A stretch of 40,783 nucleotides of DNA, taken from contig CALKVC010000108.1 in NCBI GenBank assembly GCA_937996595.1, forward strand, positions 1-40,783, given 5' to 3'. Of the stretch, positions 25,490 to 33,627 are shown piece by piece (within the stretch, counting starts at the first letter, position 1; the number at the start of each line of letters is the position of its first letter). This stretch comes from an uncultured Chitinophagaceae bacterium (GTDB lineage: Bacteria; Bacteroidota; Bacteroidia; Chitinophagales; Chitinophagaceae). The notes beneath the pieces were generated by a model, which did no database searches, had not been told where the DNA came from, and saw only the letters and a list, made by a program, of their open reading frames with translations. Position numbers and translations under genes: made by a program.

Positions 25490-28327
25490 GTGAGAAAAAT
25501 TTTTCTGCTATTTGTACTGCTTCCTTTTGCATGTTCAATCAAAGCTCAAACCTTTAGCTGGAATGGAAACCAGCAAATACTTGACAACCAATCATATATA
25601 ATACCAATAACCGTATCAGGCCTACCTGCGGCCATTGATACCAATTTTGGTGTGGCACATATTTGCCTAAATATAACACATCCTTACCTGGCCGATCTGC
25701 ATATCAGCCTAATATCGCCCACCGGTACATCAGTTGTGCTTATCCAGGACATAGGTGGTGCCGGTGATAATTTTTACGGAACCTGCCTGGGTATGGACGG
25801 CACCGCATTTACCAATGCCATTCCGCCTTATTCAGGTATTTTTTTCCCGGCCGGGGATGTGAGTTCATTCAATAACGGGCAAAATCCAAACGGAACCTGG
25901 CAATTAGTCATTGAAGATATTGCCTCCCCGGATGAAGGGAATATCACTTCCGCTTATATTGAATTTACCAACAATCCGCCCAGGCAGATAGCTAGCAGTG
26001 GAAGCGGGGCTCCTGTGGGCACTTATGTTTGCCCTACCTGTATTTGCCCCGGAGGCGGGCTGCCTCCCTGTGACCTCCTTCCAGATATGACATCATCTGC
26101 CAAAGAAATTGAACTGAACCACCTGGAAGAACCGGGGTTCCTGTATATTTCCAATGCAACACCCAATATCGGTTACGGACCGATAGATATATATGGTATT
26201 GATTCCTGTTTCTGCGGAACTACCCGTGTTCCCTGCGGAACCATTTGCCCGGGCGGTGAACAACTGGAGCATATCGTGAAACAAAGGATTTATCAAAAAG
26301 TACCGGGAACCGATACACTAAGTTATTATGACAGGATTGCCGGTAAAATGATATACCATGTAGCTCATGGCCACCTGCATGTGGATGACTGGGCGAAATA
26401 TACATTACGTACACCCACAGCCAATCCTGATGCCAGAACCTGGCCGATTGTAGCATCCGGCACCAAACAGAGCTTTTGCCTAATAAACCTGGGAAGTTGC
26501 GATACCAATCCCGGGGAATGTAAAGACAATAACGGAAACACGGTACTTACCGTACCAAATAATGGTATTGGCTGGCATACGGGCTGCGGAAAGAACCAGG
26601 GTATATATCCCGGCAAGTATGATGTGTACAGCATCAGTCTGAACGACCCCATGCCCCTGGAAAATGTTTGCAATGGCAACTATTATATCGTTTCCATTAC
26701 CGATCCCAACAATGAATTCCTGGAAAGTGATGAAAACAATAACTGGGTTGCTGTACCGATAACATTAACCAAACAAAACGTAGCACCCATCATTACTGCT
26801 AACGGGCCTACGGTTTTATGTGACGGGGAAAGCGTAACGTTAACGGCCAGTACGGAAACAAATTATCTATGGTCTACCGGTGCAACCACCCAATCCATTG
26901 TGGTAACTACGCCGGGCACCTATACGGTTTCCACCACATGCGGAACTTCAACAACCACTTCGCTGCCGGTAACCATTACCGTTATACCTGCCAATTCAAC
27001 GGCTTCTGTAAACATCGGCATCACCACAGGAAGTAACCCTACCTGCCCGGGTGTTACACAGGTATTTACAGCTACGCCCACCAATGGCGGCAATATACCG
27101 TCTTATCAATGGAAAGTGAACGGAGCAAATGTGGGGAGCAATAGCCCTACATTTACCACATCATCGCTTACCAACGGACAGGTTGTTACCTGTGTGCTAA
27201 CATCAAATATCAATTGCCTTTCTTCAGTTCCTGTTGTTTCCAACAGCATTGTCATGTCGGTAAGCAACCCGGTTGACCCTTCTGTAACAATCAGCCAAAC
27301 CGGTGGAAATTCCCCGGCCTGCATAGGTGAAGAACTCAGCTTTACCGCCAATACTGTCAATGCCGTTAACCCGGTATTCCAATGGAAAGTGAATGGTATT
27401 GCTGCCGGAACGAATGCTAACACATTTACCAGCACTACCCTTAGCAATGGCCAGGTAGTACAGTGCGATATCATTTCACCGGTTATTTGCCCGGTTAAAT
27501 CTACACTGGGAACAGGCACTACAGTAAACGATTACAGGAGCGACCTGGCAGCAGCCTATCCTACATATTATGGTAATGGCAGGCAACAATACCTGGTTCT
27601 GGCATCTGAACTTTCCAGCCTGGGATTCCTTGCCGGCAACATCAATTCTCTCGGATTTACATTATCCGGCAATATCATTGGCAACCCGGCTACTTTGAAC
27701 GGTTACACCATAAAGATTGCACAGACTTCAGTTACGGAACTGACAGGAGCCTTTCAAACGCCGGCTTTTACAACCGTGTTTGGACCGGTGAATTATACAC
27801 CAGTGCTTAATACAACGAATACACATCTGTTTTCAACTCCGTTTACCTGGGACGGCAACTCTAACATCATCGTAGATATTTGTTTTTCCAACCAGGTTAT
27901 TGGCAGTGCGGCCTATCAGAACAAACTAACCCCAACGGCATTTGTTTCCACCACCTATTACCAGGCAGATGGCAGCTCTGGTGCGCTGGCCTGTTCGAGA
28001 ACAACCGGTATTTCAGGTTCTGTGAGGCCGAATATGGAATTCACCATTACTCCTGTAAAAACGAAGAGTTCGAACCAGGTTACCTTGTCAATTAATGACA
28101 ATAACATTTATACATTTACCGGTTCAGGAAACTGGAGTGAGCCTGCAAACTGGAGCAATAACCAGGTACCGCCTTCTCCGCTACCATCCTGTTCCAGTAT
28201 TTTCATTGATCCGCCTGCCGGCCAGGAATGTATTTTAGATGTAACACAGGTAATTTCACAGGGAGCTACCATAAAAGTGATGCAGGATAAAAAATTCCGG
28301 ATACCGGGTAACCTGATCATGCAATAA
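25490..28327 (+). CDS. Secreted P-domain / lysyl-oxidase-like multidomain protein
   Basis: A 945-residue exported protein; the start is GTG (a stop codon lies five codons upstream and no ATG intervenes) and it opens a signal peptide ending IKAQ. Residues about 25-165 match the proprotein convertase P-domain (close GTWQLVIEDIASPDEGNI). After a Cys-rich linker, residues about 195-427 resemble bacterial lysyl oxidases: HVAHGHLHVDDWAKYTL gives the copper triad His293/His295/His297, GTKQSFCL gives Lys326, and KYDVY gives Tyr380. In human LOX the equivalents are His292/294/296 and the LTQ pair Lys320/Tyr355. An Ig-like unit (about 435-495), two repeated Ig/PKD-like units (QWKVNG near 541 and 626) and an adhesin-like region follow. 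The end (GNLIMQ) is not a usual T9SS sorting domain. A copper amine oxidase that crosslinks or oxidises surface polymers is a reasoned inference. Confidence 0.8.
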   Translation: MRKIFLLFVLLPFACSIKAQTFSWNGNQQILDNQSYIIPITVSGLPAAIDTNFGVAHICLNITHPYLADLHISLISPTGTSVVLIQDIGGAGDNFYGTCLGMDGTAFTNAIPPYSGIFFPAGDVSSFNNGQNPNGTWQLVIEDIASPDEGNITSAYIEFTNNPPRQIASSGSGAPVGTYVCPTCICPGGGLPPCDLLPDMTSSAKEIELNHLEEPGFLYISNATPNIGYGPIDIYGIDSCFCGTTRVPCGTICPGGEQLEHIVKQRIYQKVPGTDTLSYYDRIAGKMIYHVAHGHLHVDDWAKYTLRTPTANPDARTWPIVASGTKQSFCLINLGSCDTNPGECKDNNGNTVLTVPNNGIGWHTGCGKNQGIYPGKYDVYSISLNDPMPLENVCNGNYYIVSITDPNNEFLESDENNNWVAVPITLTKQNVAPIITANGPTVLCDGESVTLTASTETNYLWSTGATTQSIVVTTPGTYTVSTTCGTSTTTSLPVTITVIPANSTASVNIGITTGSNPTCPGVTQVFTATPTNGGNIPSYQWKVNGANVGSNSPTFTTSSLTNGQVVTCVLTSNINCLSSVPVVSNSIVMSVSNPVDPSVTISQTGGNSPACIGEELSFTANTVNAVNPVFQWKVNGIAAGTNANTFTSTTLSNGQVVQCDIISPVICPVKSTLGTGTTVNDYRSDLAAAYPTYYGNGRQQYLVLASELSSLGFLAGNINSLGFTLSGNIIGNPATLNGYTIKIAQTSVTELTGAFQTPAFTTVFGPVNYTPVLNTTNTHLFSTPFTWDGNSNIIVDICFSNQVIGSAAYQNKLTPTAFVSTTYYQADGSSGALACSRTTGISGSVRPNMEFTITPVKTKSSNQVTLSINDNNIYTFTGSGNWSEPANWSNNQVPPSPLPSCSSIFIDPPAGQECILDVTQVISQGATIKVMQDKKFRIPGNLIMQ

Positions 28328-28345
28328 TCATATTAATTTACTTTT

Positions 28346-28378
28346 ATCCGGTTCATATATGTGAACCGGATTTTTTTT
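28346..28378 (+). terminator. Intrinsic terminator of the lysyl-oxidase-like gene
   Basis: Perfect 10-bp stem ATCCGGTTCA (28346-28355) / TGAACCGGAT (28362-28371) followed by a run of T, 19 bp after the stop codon. Confidence 0.92.
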
Positions 28379-28434
28379 ACCTTTCTTTCTTTTATATTTA
28401 ATAAAAACTTAGATTATTTTTAATAAAAGATTTT

Positions 28435-29331
28435 ATGAGGCATATCCTTTCTGCCATTCTGATACTGCTATGCAATTGCTCTTTTGCCCAGGACGCAAGC
28501 CCTGCTCCGGTTGCGTTTAATTATCAACGTGATTTCAGGATGATCCTCGACAAAACAAAAGACAAAGGCAGTGACCTCTATTATCAAAAATTACTGATAC
28601 GTTTTTTAGACAATGACTCCAGCCTTACACGCGCCGAAACTCTCGCTTTGATGATTGGGTTTACAGAGCAACGTAATTACAAACCATATAAGAATCTTGC
28701 TGTTGAGCAGGAAATCTTTGACCTGAATGAAGCAGGTGATTATGAAGAAGCCCTTTCTATGTCTAAAACCTATTTGCAGAAGAACCCGCTAAGCCTTCGC
28801 ATATTAAAAGAACGTTCATATTCTTATCATCAGTTGAGAAAAAGAGACAGTGCCGAGTACTTTATGAACCAGGTGGAAAAGATAATGAATGCCATGATAT
28901 ACAGCGGTAAAGGAAAAACGCCTGAAACGGCTATTTTTTCATTAGGCCTGATTGATGGGGAGCACTTTATAAATAATGTGGGTATGACTCCGGCCAACAA
29001 AACAACGAGTTCACCCAAAAGCAAGGTTTTGATGTATATCGTTGACGCAATGAATGATGAAGGTGTGCATATCAATTATTATTTTAACATACAGCATGCC
29101 AGGGACAAGTTTGATGAGGAAGAGCTGGATGAAGACCAGCCGGTAGTGAAAACCCAGAAAGGCAAAAAAGATAAAAAAGAAAAGAAAGAAACAGAGAAAA
29201 AGGAAAAGGGGAAAAAAGAGAAAAACAAAAAAGAATCAGATAAAAACGCAGCAGTACCATTACCGGTTACAGATTCCATTCCTGCCGGCACTCCTGTTAT
29301 TGATTCAATTGTTCCTGCACCCGCCAAATAA
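28435..29331 (+). CDS. DUF4919-like exported protein with Lys/Glu-rich tail
   Basis: A 298-residue protein with a signal peptide (about 1-18, ending CSFAQ). Residues about 30-215 match the DUF4919 pattern: YYQKLLIRFLDNDSSLTRAE, the GFTEQRNYKPY segment, then a TPR-like helical pair (DYEEALSMSKTYLQKNPLSL) and GDGKTPETAI-like region (SGKGKTPETAIFSLGLIDGE). Residues about 235-265 are an extremely Lys/Glu-rich low-complexity stretch, and the end is Pro/Ala-rich. DUF4919 proteins have no known function. It begins after the terminator of the lysyl-oxidase-like gene, so it is probably transcribed separately. No TAnnTTTG box is clear upstream. Confidence 0.75.
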   Translation: MRHILSAILILLCNCSFAQDASPAPVAFNYQRDFRMILDKTKDKGSDLYYQKLLIRFLDNDSSLTRAETLALMIGFTEQRNYKPYKNLAVEQEIFDLNEAGDYEEALSMSKTYLQKNPLSLRILKERSYSYHQLRKRDSAEYFMNQVEKIMNAMIYSGKGKTPETAIFSLGLIDGEHFINNVGMTPANKTTSSPKSKVLMYIVDAMNDEGVHINYYFNIQHARDKFDEEELDEDQPVVKTQKGKKDKKEKKETEKKEKGKKEKNKKESDKNAAVPLPVTDSIPAGTPVIDSIVPAPAK

Positions 29332-29374
29332 ACGCTGGCTGGCATTCCTGTATTCACCAATAAAAAATTTTGTT

Positions 29375-29719
29375 ATGCCTTTTAATGAAAAAATGGCTGA
29401 CCGTGTTCGGGAAATCATTTTGCAAACAAATCATAAAATTGAAGAAAAGAAAATGTTTGGCGGCTTATGTTTCATGGTAAATGACAAGATGTGTATCGGA
29501 GTGGAATCAAATCGTTTGATGGTTCGTTTTGATCCCCAAAAAACCGAAGAAGTAATGGCGAAAGAAGGTTGCAGGCCAATGGATTTTACCGGAAAAATCA
29601 TGAAAGGCTATGCATTTGTTGATATGGATGCTTTAAAAAGCGGGAAGAAATTAGCTTATTGGGTAACCCTTGCTTTGGAATATAATAAAATGGCCAAGCC
29701 GTCTAAAAAGAAAAAGTAA
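29375..29719 (+). CDS. TfoX/Sxy N-terminal-domain protein
   Basis: A 114-residue soluble protein matching the TfoX N-terminal domain: KKMFGGLCFMVNDKMCIGV, then LMVRFDPQKTEEVMAKEGCRPMDF and the GYAFVDMDALKSGKKLAYWV strand-helix. The open frame reaches up to 29300, overlapping the DUF4919 gene, but ATG at 29375 (MPFNEKMADRVREI) is the family-like start. TfoX proteins of gamma-proteobacteria regulate competence, but stand-alone N-domain proteins are widespread and their role is unknown, so a competence role should not be assumed. It follows the DUF4919 gene by 43 bp and may be co-transcribed with it. Confidence 0.85.
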   Translation: MPFNEKMADRVREIILQTNHKIEEKKMFGGLCFMVNDKMCIGVESNRLMVRFDPQKTEEVMAKEGCRPMDFTGKIMKGYAFVDMDALKSGKKLAYWVTLALEYNKMAKPSKKKK

Positions 29720-29778
29720 TTCATCTTTTACCAGGAAATAAAAGGCTGAAAAATAATAATGGGGATGGATTTATCTTC

Positions 29779-29817
29779 TAAAAAAAATACCCATTCAAAA
29801 GAACGGGTATTTTTTTA
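29779..29817. terminator. Bidirectional terminator between the TfoX-N gene and rpsG
   Basis: Stem AAATACCCATTC / GAACGGGTATTT with a 4-nt AAAA loop (one G-T mismatch), flanked by an A-run on the left and T-run on the right, so both convergent transcripts get a U-tract. Confidence 0.88.
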
Positions 29818-29833
29818 TTATTAATTAGCTATG

Positions 29834-30301
29834 TTATATCCTGAAGTGAGCAAACGCTTTGTTAGCTTCAGCCATACGATGCGTATCTTCTTTCTTCTTG
29901 TATGATGCGCCTTCCCCTTTGCTGGCTGCAACAATTTCGTTTGCCAGTTTATCTGCCATGCTACGGCCATTCCTTTCGCGACTGTAACGTACCATCCATT
30001 TGATGCTTAAAGATATTTTCCTGTCGGCACGAACTTCAGATGGAATCTGGAATGTAGCACCACCAATACGGCGGCTGCGTACTTCAACACCCGGAGTGAT
30101 ATTGGCCAAAGCTTTTTTCCAAACTTCGTATCCGTCTTCTCCTGTTTGCTTACTTACTTTTTCCAGTGCATTATAGAAAATATTGTATGCACCACTTTTT
30201 TTACCTTCCCACATCAGGTTATTTACAAAACGGCTAACCAGTATGTCGTTAAATTTAGGATCTGGCGCTAAAGGGATCTTTTTGGGTTGTGATTTACGCA
30301 T
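29834..30301 (-). CDS. rpsG: 30S ribosomal protein S7
   Basis: S7, the primary 16S rRNA-binding protein that organises the head of the 30S subunit; 155 residues. Recognised by the N-terminal DPKFNDILVSRFVNNLMWEGKK, the GVEVRSRRIGGATFQIPSEV loop, and the C-terminal HRMAEANKAFAHFR. It follows rpsL by 51 bp in the same orientation. A terminator separates it from the convergent TfoX-N gene, so here the str operon stops at rpsG rather than running into fusA. Confidence 0.98.
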   Translation of the reverse strand: MRKSQPKKIPLAPDPKFNDILVSRFVNNLMWEGKKSGAYNIFYNALEKVSKQTGEDGYEVWKKALANITPGVEVRSRRIGGATFQIPSEVRADRKISLSIKWMVRYSRERNGRSMADKLANEIVAASKGEGASYKKKEDTHRMAEANKAFAHFRI

Positions 30302-30352
30302 TGTTTTATTTTATTACATTAATTTACCGGAACGGGGTTCAATGGTAATTAA

Positions 30353-30727
30353 TTATTTTTTAGCTTTTTTAGTTCCGTATTTACTGCGGCTTTGTTTACG
30401 GTCTTTTACGCCGGCAGTATCCAGGCTTCCACGCACGATGTGGTAACGAACACCCGGAAGGTCTTTTACCCTGCCGCCACGAATCAATACAATGGAATGC
30501 TCCTGTAAGTTATGGCCTTCACCCGGAATGTAAGCAATCACTTCAATCTTATTGGTAAGACGAACTTTTGCCACTTTACGCAGGGCTGAATTAGGCTTTT
30601 TAGGTGTAGTTGTATATACCCTTGTACATACACCACGGCGCTGAGGGCAGCTATCCAGAGCCCTGGATTTGCTTTTAGCCTTGATAATTTCCCTACCTTT
30701 TCTAACTAATTGTTGTATTGTTGGCAT
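30353..30727 (-). CDS. rpsL: 30S ribosomal protein S12
   Basis: S12, a decoding-centre protein of the 30S subunit; 124 residues. It contains the invariant CPQRRGVCTRVYTTTPKKPN region, with the unmutated Lys at the usual streptomycin-resistance site (KKPNSALRK), and the second loop GRVKDLPGVRYH. The ATG is preceded by a TACCTTTG box 27 bp upstream. It heads the rpsL-rpsG pair. Confidence 0.98.
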   Translation of the reverse strand: MPTIQQLVRKGREIIKAKSKSRALDSCPQRRGVCTRVYTTTPKKPNSALRKVAKVRLTNKIEVIAYIPGEGHNLQEHSIVLIRGGRVKDLPGVRYHIVRGSLDTAGVKDRKQSRSKYGTKKAKK

Positions 30728-30753
30728 TTATAAACCTTTTATTTTTCGGACGG

Positions 30754-30761
30754 CAAAGGTA
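30754..30761 (-). promoter_or_regulatory. -7 box for rpsL-rpsG
   Basis: TACCTTTG on the minus strand, 27 bp before the rpsL ATG. The upstream 20 bp is AT-rich without a clear TTTG. Confidence 0.55.
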
Positions 30762-30896
30762 AGGGTAAAATTTAAATTTAAAAATTTAATATAAAAAAGT
30801 TTTAGACATAATTCCTGCGGTAATTCCTGCCTGCTTTTGAGCCGGCTGTAACAAGACAGTAATTTTGAATTAATTCATTCATTATCAATGCCTTGC

Positions 30897-31961
30897 TTAC
30901 AGTTTTTCCATCCAGCCAAACTTATCTTCCGCCATTCCGTACCTGATATCATTCAGGCGTTTTTTTAGTTCCGGGGCGGTTTGCCAATTATCCACATCAA
31001 AATGCATGACAAAATCTTTATAGCGCAGTTCTTTTATCAGGGAAATAGTGGCTGCAGTGCCTGTTCCAAAAACCTCGTACAAAACACCGGCCTTATAGGC
31101 ATCTATCACATCCTGGATTGACAGGTCGCGTTCTTCCACCTTAAAGCCCATATCTCTCAAAACGGTGATGGAACTATCCCTGGTAACGCCTGCCAGTATG
31201 GTTCCCTGCTCAAGGCCGGGTGTAAAAGCTGTATCGCCAATGATGAAAAATACATTCATGGTACCACATTCCTGCACATATTTATGCTCAAATGCGTCGG
31301 TCCATAAAACCTGGTCGTACCCTTTTTTCTTTGCTTCGGCGGTAGCATACATGGCAGCTCCGTAATTACCGGCCGCTTTTGCATAACCAACACCACCTGG
31401 TACCGCCCGTACGTATTGTTCTTCCACGTAAATGCGCATGGGTGTATTATAATATGGCCCGGTTGGGCTTAAAATGATCATGAACTTGTATTTTTCACTG
31501 GGCTTTACACCAATCATTTCATCACTGCTGAACATAAAAGGCCTTATATACAATGAATGGTCTTCTTTGGCAGGAATCCAGTTACTATCCAGTTTAACCA
31601 GTTTGCGCATCCCTTCCATAAAAATCTCTTCAGGCACCTGCGGCATCTGCATCCTTTCTGCCGATTTATTGAACCTTTTGAAATTATCATGGGGCCTGAA
31701 AATGCTGGCTTCCCCATTCTTATTCTTATAGGCCTTAATACCTTCAAAAATTGACTGGCCATAGTGGATAGCCGCCAGGGATGGAGCCATCAGTAAAGGC
31801 TGGTATGGTTTTATCTCAACCGATTTCCACTCGCCGTCTTCAAAATCCACTTCCAGCATATGATCGGTGAAATATTTTCCAAATGGTATATTGTCAAGGG
31901 TAATATCGTTCAGTTTACTTCGTTCAGCTTTGGTTATAATAAAATCGGCAGCAGCAATCAT
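30897..31961 (-). CDS. ilvE: Branched-chain amino acid aminotransferase (BCAT)
   Basis: PLP enzyme of fold type IV that interconverts Val, Leu and Ile with their 2-oxo acids using glutamate/2-oxoglutarate, in the cytosol. It has 354 residues, the length of the longer BCAT type (ilvE type II). Landmarks are HYGQSIFEGIKAY, PDxNxxRFxxS-like RPHDNFKRFNKSAERM, the PLP lysine in GVGYAKAAGNYGA (Lys195), QECGTMNVFFI, and the phosphate-binding FGTGTAATISLI. The gene diverges from the hypothetical-rdgB-thioesterase operon with only 55 bp between starts. A near-consensus box TTTCTTTG lies 18 bp upstream. Confidence 0.95.
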   Translation of the reverse strand: MIAAADFIITKAERSKLNDITLDNIPFGKYFTDHMLEVDFEDGEWKSVEIKPYQPLLMAPSLAAIHYGQSIFEGIKAYKNKNGEASIFRPHDNFKRFNKSAERMQMPQVPEEIFMEGMRKLVKLDSNWIPAKEDHSLYIRPFMFSSDEMIGVKPSEKYKFMIILSPTGPYYNTPMRIYVEEQYVRAVPGGVGYAKAAGNYGAAMYATAEAKKKGYDQVLWTDAFEHKYVQECGTMNVFFIIGDTAFTPGLEQGTILAGVTRDSSITVLRDMGFKVEERDLSIQDVIDAYKAGVLYEVFGTGTAATISLIKELRYKDFVMHFDVDNWQTAPELKKRLNDIRYGMAEDKFGWMEKL

Positions 31962-32016
31962 AATCGTTAATTTTACAGCAAAGAAACGAAAAAAATTGCG
32001 GGCAAACGAACGTTTT

Positions 32017-32517
32017 ATGAGTTTAGATCAATTTCAGCTTACACCATTACTAATTAGCGAACTGTATAGAAATGTACTGATAGACAACGAATTACATCAA
32101 CCTGGCCCAGATAAAAATGTGACTTTACCATTCAGTTACCTGGGAAATAATGAAAAGAATATCCTCGTAATTATATCAGAAAAAGAAGCCACTTTCCTGC
32201 CAGACGATATGCTCCAATTCCTGGTTGGCATACTGAGTGCCTGTAAATTATCATTGGCAGACGTGGCGTTGACAAATGTATCGGTGAACCCGGGGCTGGA
32301 TTACCAGAAATTGCAGGATTTTTTCAAACCCGGGGTGATTATCTTTTTTGGACTGGATCCGGTTACCCTTTCCTTCCCGCTCCAGTTTCCCCAATACCAG
32401 TTACAATCTTATAACCGGCAAACCTATCTTAGTGCGCCATCACTGCAAACCCTTGCCAATAACATAGAAGAGAAGAAAAAACTCTGGGCATGCCTTCAAA
32501 AGCTTTTTCTATCTTAA
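32017..32517 (+). CDS. Conserved hypothetical protein upstream of rdgB
   Basis: A 166-residue soluble protein with no recognised catalytic motif. An open frame runs back to 31867, but that would overlap the ilvE start region; ATG at 32017 (MSLDQFQLTPLLISELYRNVL) is preferred. Visible features are a central hydrophobic strand set (NILVIISE; GVIIFFGLDP), the phrase FLVGILSACKLSLADVALTNV and a C-terminal KKKLWACLQKLF. I recall similar proteins in many Bacteroidota, but can give no function. It lies 15 bp upstream of rdgB and should be co-transcribed. Confidence 0.75.
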   Translation: MSLDQFQLTPLLISELYRNVLIDNELHQPGPDKNVTLPFSYLGNNEKNILVIISEKEATFLPDDMLQFLVGILSACKLSLADVALTNVSVNPGLDYQKLQDFFKPGVIIFFGLDPVTLSFPLQFPQYQLQSYNRQTYLSAPSLQTLANNIEEKKKLWACLQKLFLS

Positions 32518-32532
32518 AAATTCCCCGATTCC

Positions 32533-33123
32533 ATGCAACCAATCATTTTTGCAACAAATAATCAACACAAGGTAAACGAGATAAGGGCCGTATTAAACGG
32601 CCTTTTCCAGGTTATCAGCCTTAAAGATGCCGGCATAGACATTGATATTCCTGAACCTCATGATACACTGGAAGCCAATGCGAGGGAAAAATCGGGTACC
32701 ATTTACAGGCTTACGGGTAAGCATTGTTTCAGTGAAGATACCGGGCTGGAAGTTGAAGCACTGAACAACGAACCGGGGGTTAAAAGTGCCAGGTATGCAG
32801 GTGACGACAATGATTTCAGTAAAAACACCGAAAAACTCCTCCTGAATTTAACAGGAGCAGGTAACAGGCGGGCCAGGTTCAGAACGGTTATTTCACTGGT
32901 GTTGGATGGTAAGGAATTTTTATTTGAAGGTATTTGCAATGGTAGTATCACTGAAAAACCAACCGGTACCAACGGTTTTGGATATGACCCGGTTTTTATA
33001 CCCGATGGCAGCACAAAAACCTTTGCAGAAATGACAATGGATGAAAAAAACAAATTTAGCCACCGAAAAAAAGCAACCGCCAAACTGGCTGCATTCCTAC
33101 ATAATTACCATGGCAAGGATTAA
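32533..33123 (+). CDS. rdgB: RdgB/HAM1 non-canonical purine NTP pyrophosphatase
   Basis: Hydrolyses dITP, ITP and XTP to monophosphates, keeping deaminated purines out of DNA and RNA; 196 residues. Motifs are FATNNQHKVNEIRAVL (N-terminal substrate-binding loop), the acidic catalytic region FSEDTGLEVEALN, GVKSARYAG, NGFGYDPVFIPDG, and FSHRKKATAKL near the end. It is the middle gene of a three-gene operon; its last 14 bases overlap the start of the thioesterase gene, suggesting translational coupling. Confidence 0.96.
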   Translation: MQPIIFATNNQHKVNEIRAVLNGLFQVISLKDAGIDIDIPEPHDTLEANAREKSGTIYRLTGKHCFSEDTGLEVEALNNEPGVKSARYAGDDNDFSKNTEKLLLNLTGAGNRRARFRTVISLVLDGKEFLFEGICNGSITEKPTGTNGFGYDPVFIPDGSTKTFAEMTMDEKNKFSHRKKATAKLAAFLHNYHGKD

Positions 33124-33547
33124 ACTACAGGTTCCGGAAAAAAAACTGGCATCCATAACCATACCTGTTCGTATTACAGATATTAATTACGGAAACCATG
33201 TGGGCAACGATTCACTGGTGGCCATACTGCATGAAGCCAGGGTGCAATGGCTGAACAGCCTTCAGTACACAGAACTGGATGTAGAGGGAGCCGGGCTTAT
33301 CATGAGCGAACTGGCCATTGAATACATCAGTGAATCATTTTACGGAGACCAGCTTAAAGTAAGTTTGGCAGCCGGCGAAATATCACGGGTTGGTTTTGAA
33401 ATATATTACCTGCTTGAAACAAGCAGGAATGGTCAACATCTTATAGTAGCCAAAGCAAAAACCGGCATGGTATGTTATGATTATACATCAAAGAAAGTAG
33501 TTGCGGTACCGGAAAAGCTGAAAGACTTATTGGTTCATAGTTTATAG
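33110..33547 (+). CDS. Hotdog-fold acyl-CoA thioesterase
   Basis: A 145-residue thioesterase of the 4HBT/YbgC-like hotdog fold. The ATG at 33110 lies within the last codons of rdgB; earlier in-frame starts would add unrelated residues. The signature runs IPVRITDINYGNHVGNDSLV, with the Asp of the family active site in the DINYGNHV segment, then HEARVQWL and a strand-rich second half. It would hydrolyse acyl-CoA or acyl-ACP thioesters in the cytosol; the specific substrate is unknown. Its stop codon is inside one arm of the inverted repeat at 33533-33624. Confidence 0.85.
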   Translation: MARIKLQVPEKKLASITIPVRITDINYGNHVGNDSLVAILHEARVQWLNSLQYTELDVEGAGLIMSELAIEYISESFYGDQLKVSLAAGEISRVGFEIYYLLETSRNGQHLIVAKAKTGMVCYDYTSKKVVAVPEKLKDLLVHSL

Positions 33548-33627
33548 TTGATAGTTAAGCACTTTTTAAACCGAAATACAACAATGAACCATAAACTTCA
33601 AACTATGAACTTTAAACTATGAACTAC
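33533..33627. repeat. Inverted repeat with 7-bp tandem repeats between convergent genes
   Basis: GTTCATAGTTTA (33533-33544) pairs perfectly with TAAACTATGAAC (33613-33624) across a 68-nt loop; the arms run into the ends of the thioesterase and aroE genes. The right side is built from six heptads with the pattern RAACYNN (33586-33627): GAACCAT, AAACTTC, AAACTAT, GAACTTT, AAACTAT, GAACTAC. It may work as a weak bidirectional terminator. Confidence 0.7.

Noticed and set aside
29375..29719. TfoX-N protein as a competence regulator
   Set aside because: Only the N-terminal domain is present and no competence genes are nearby, so a competence role is not supported.
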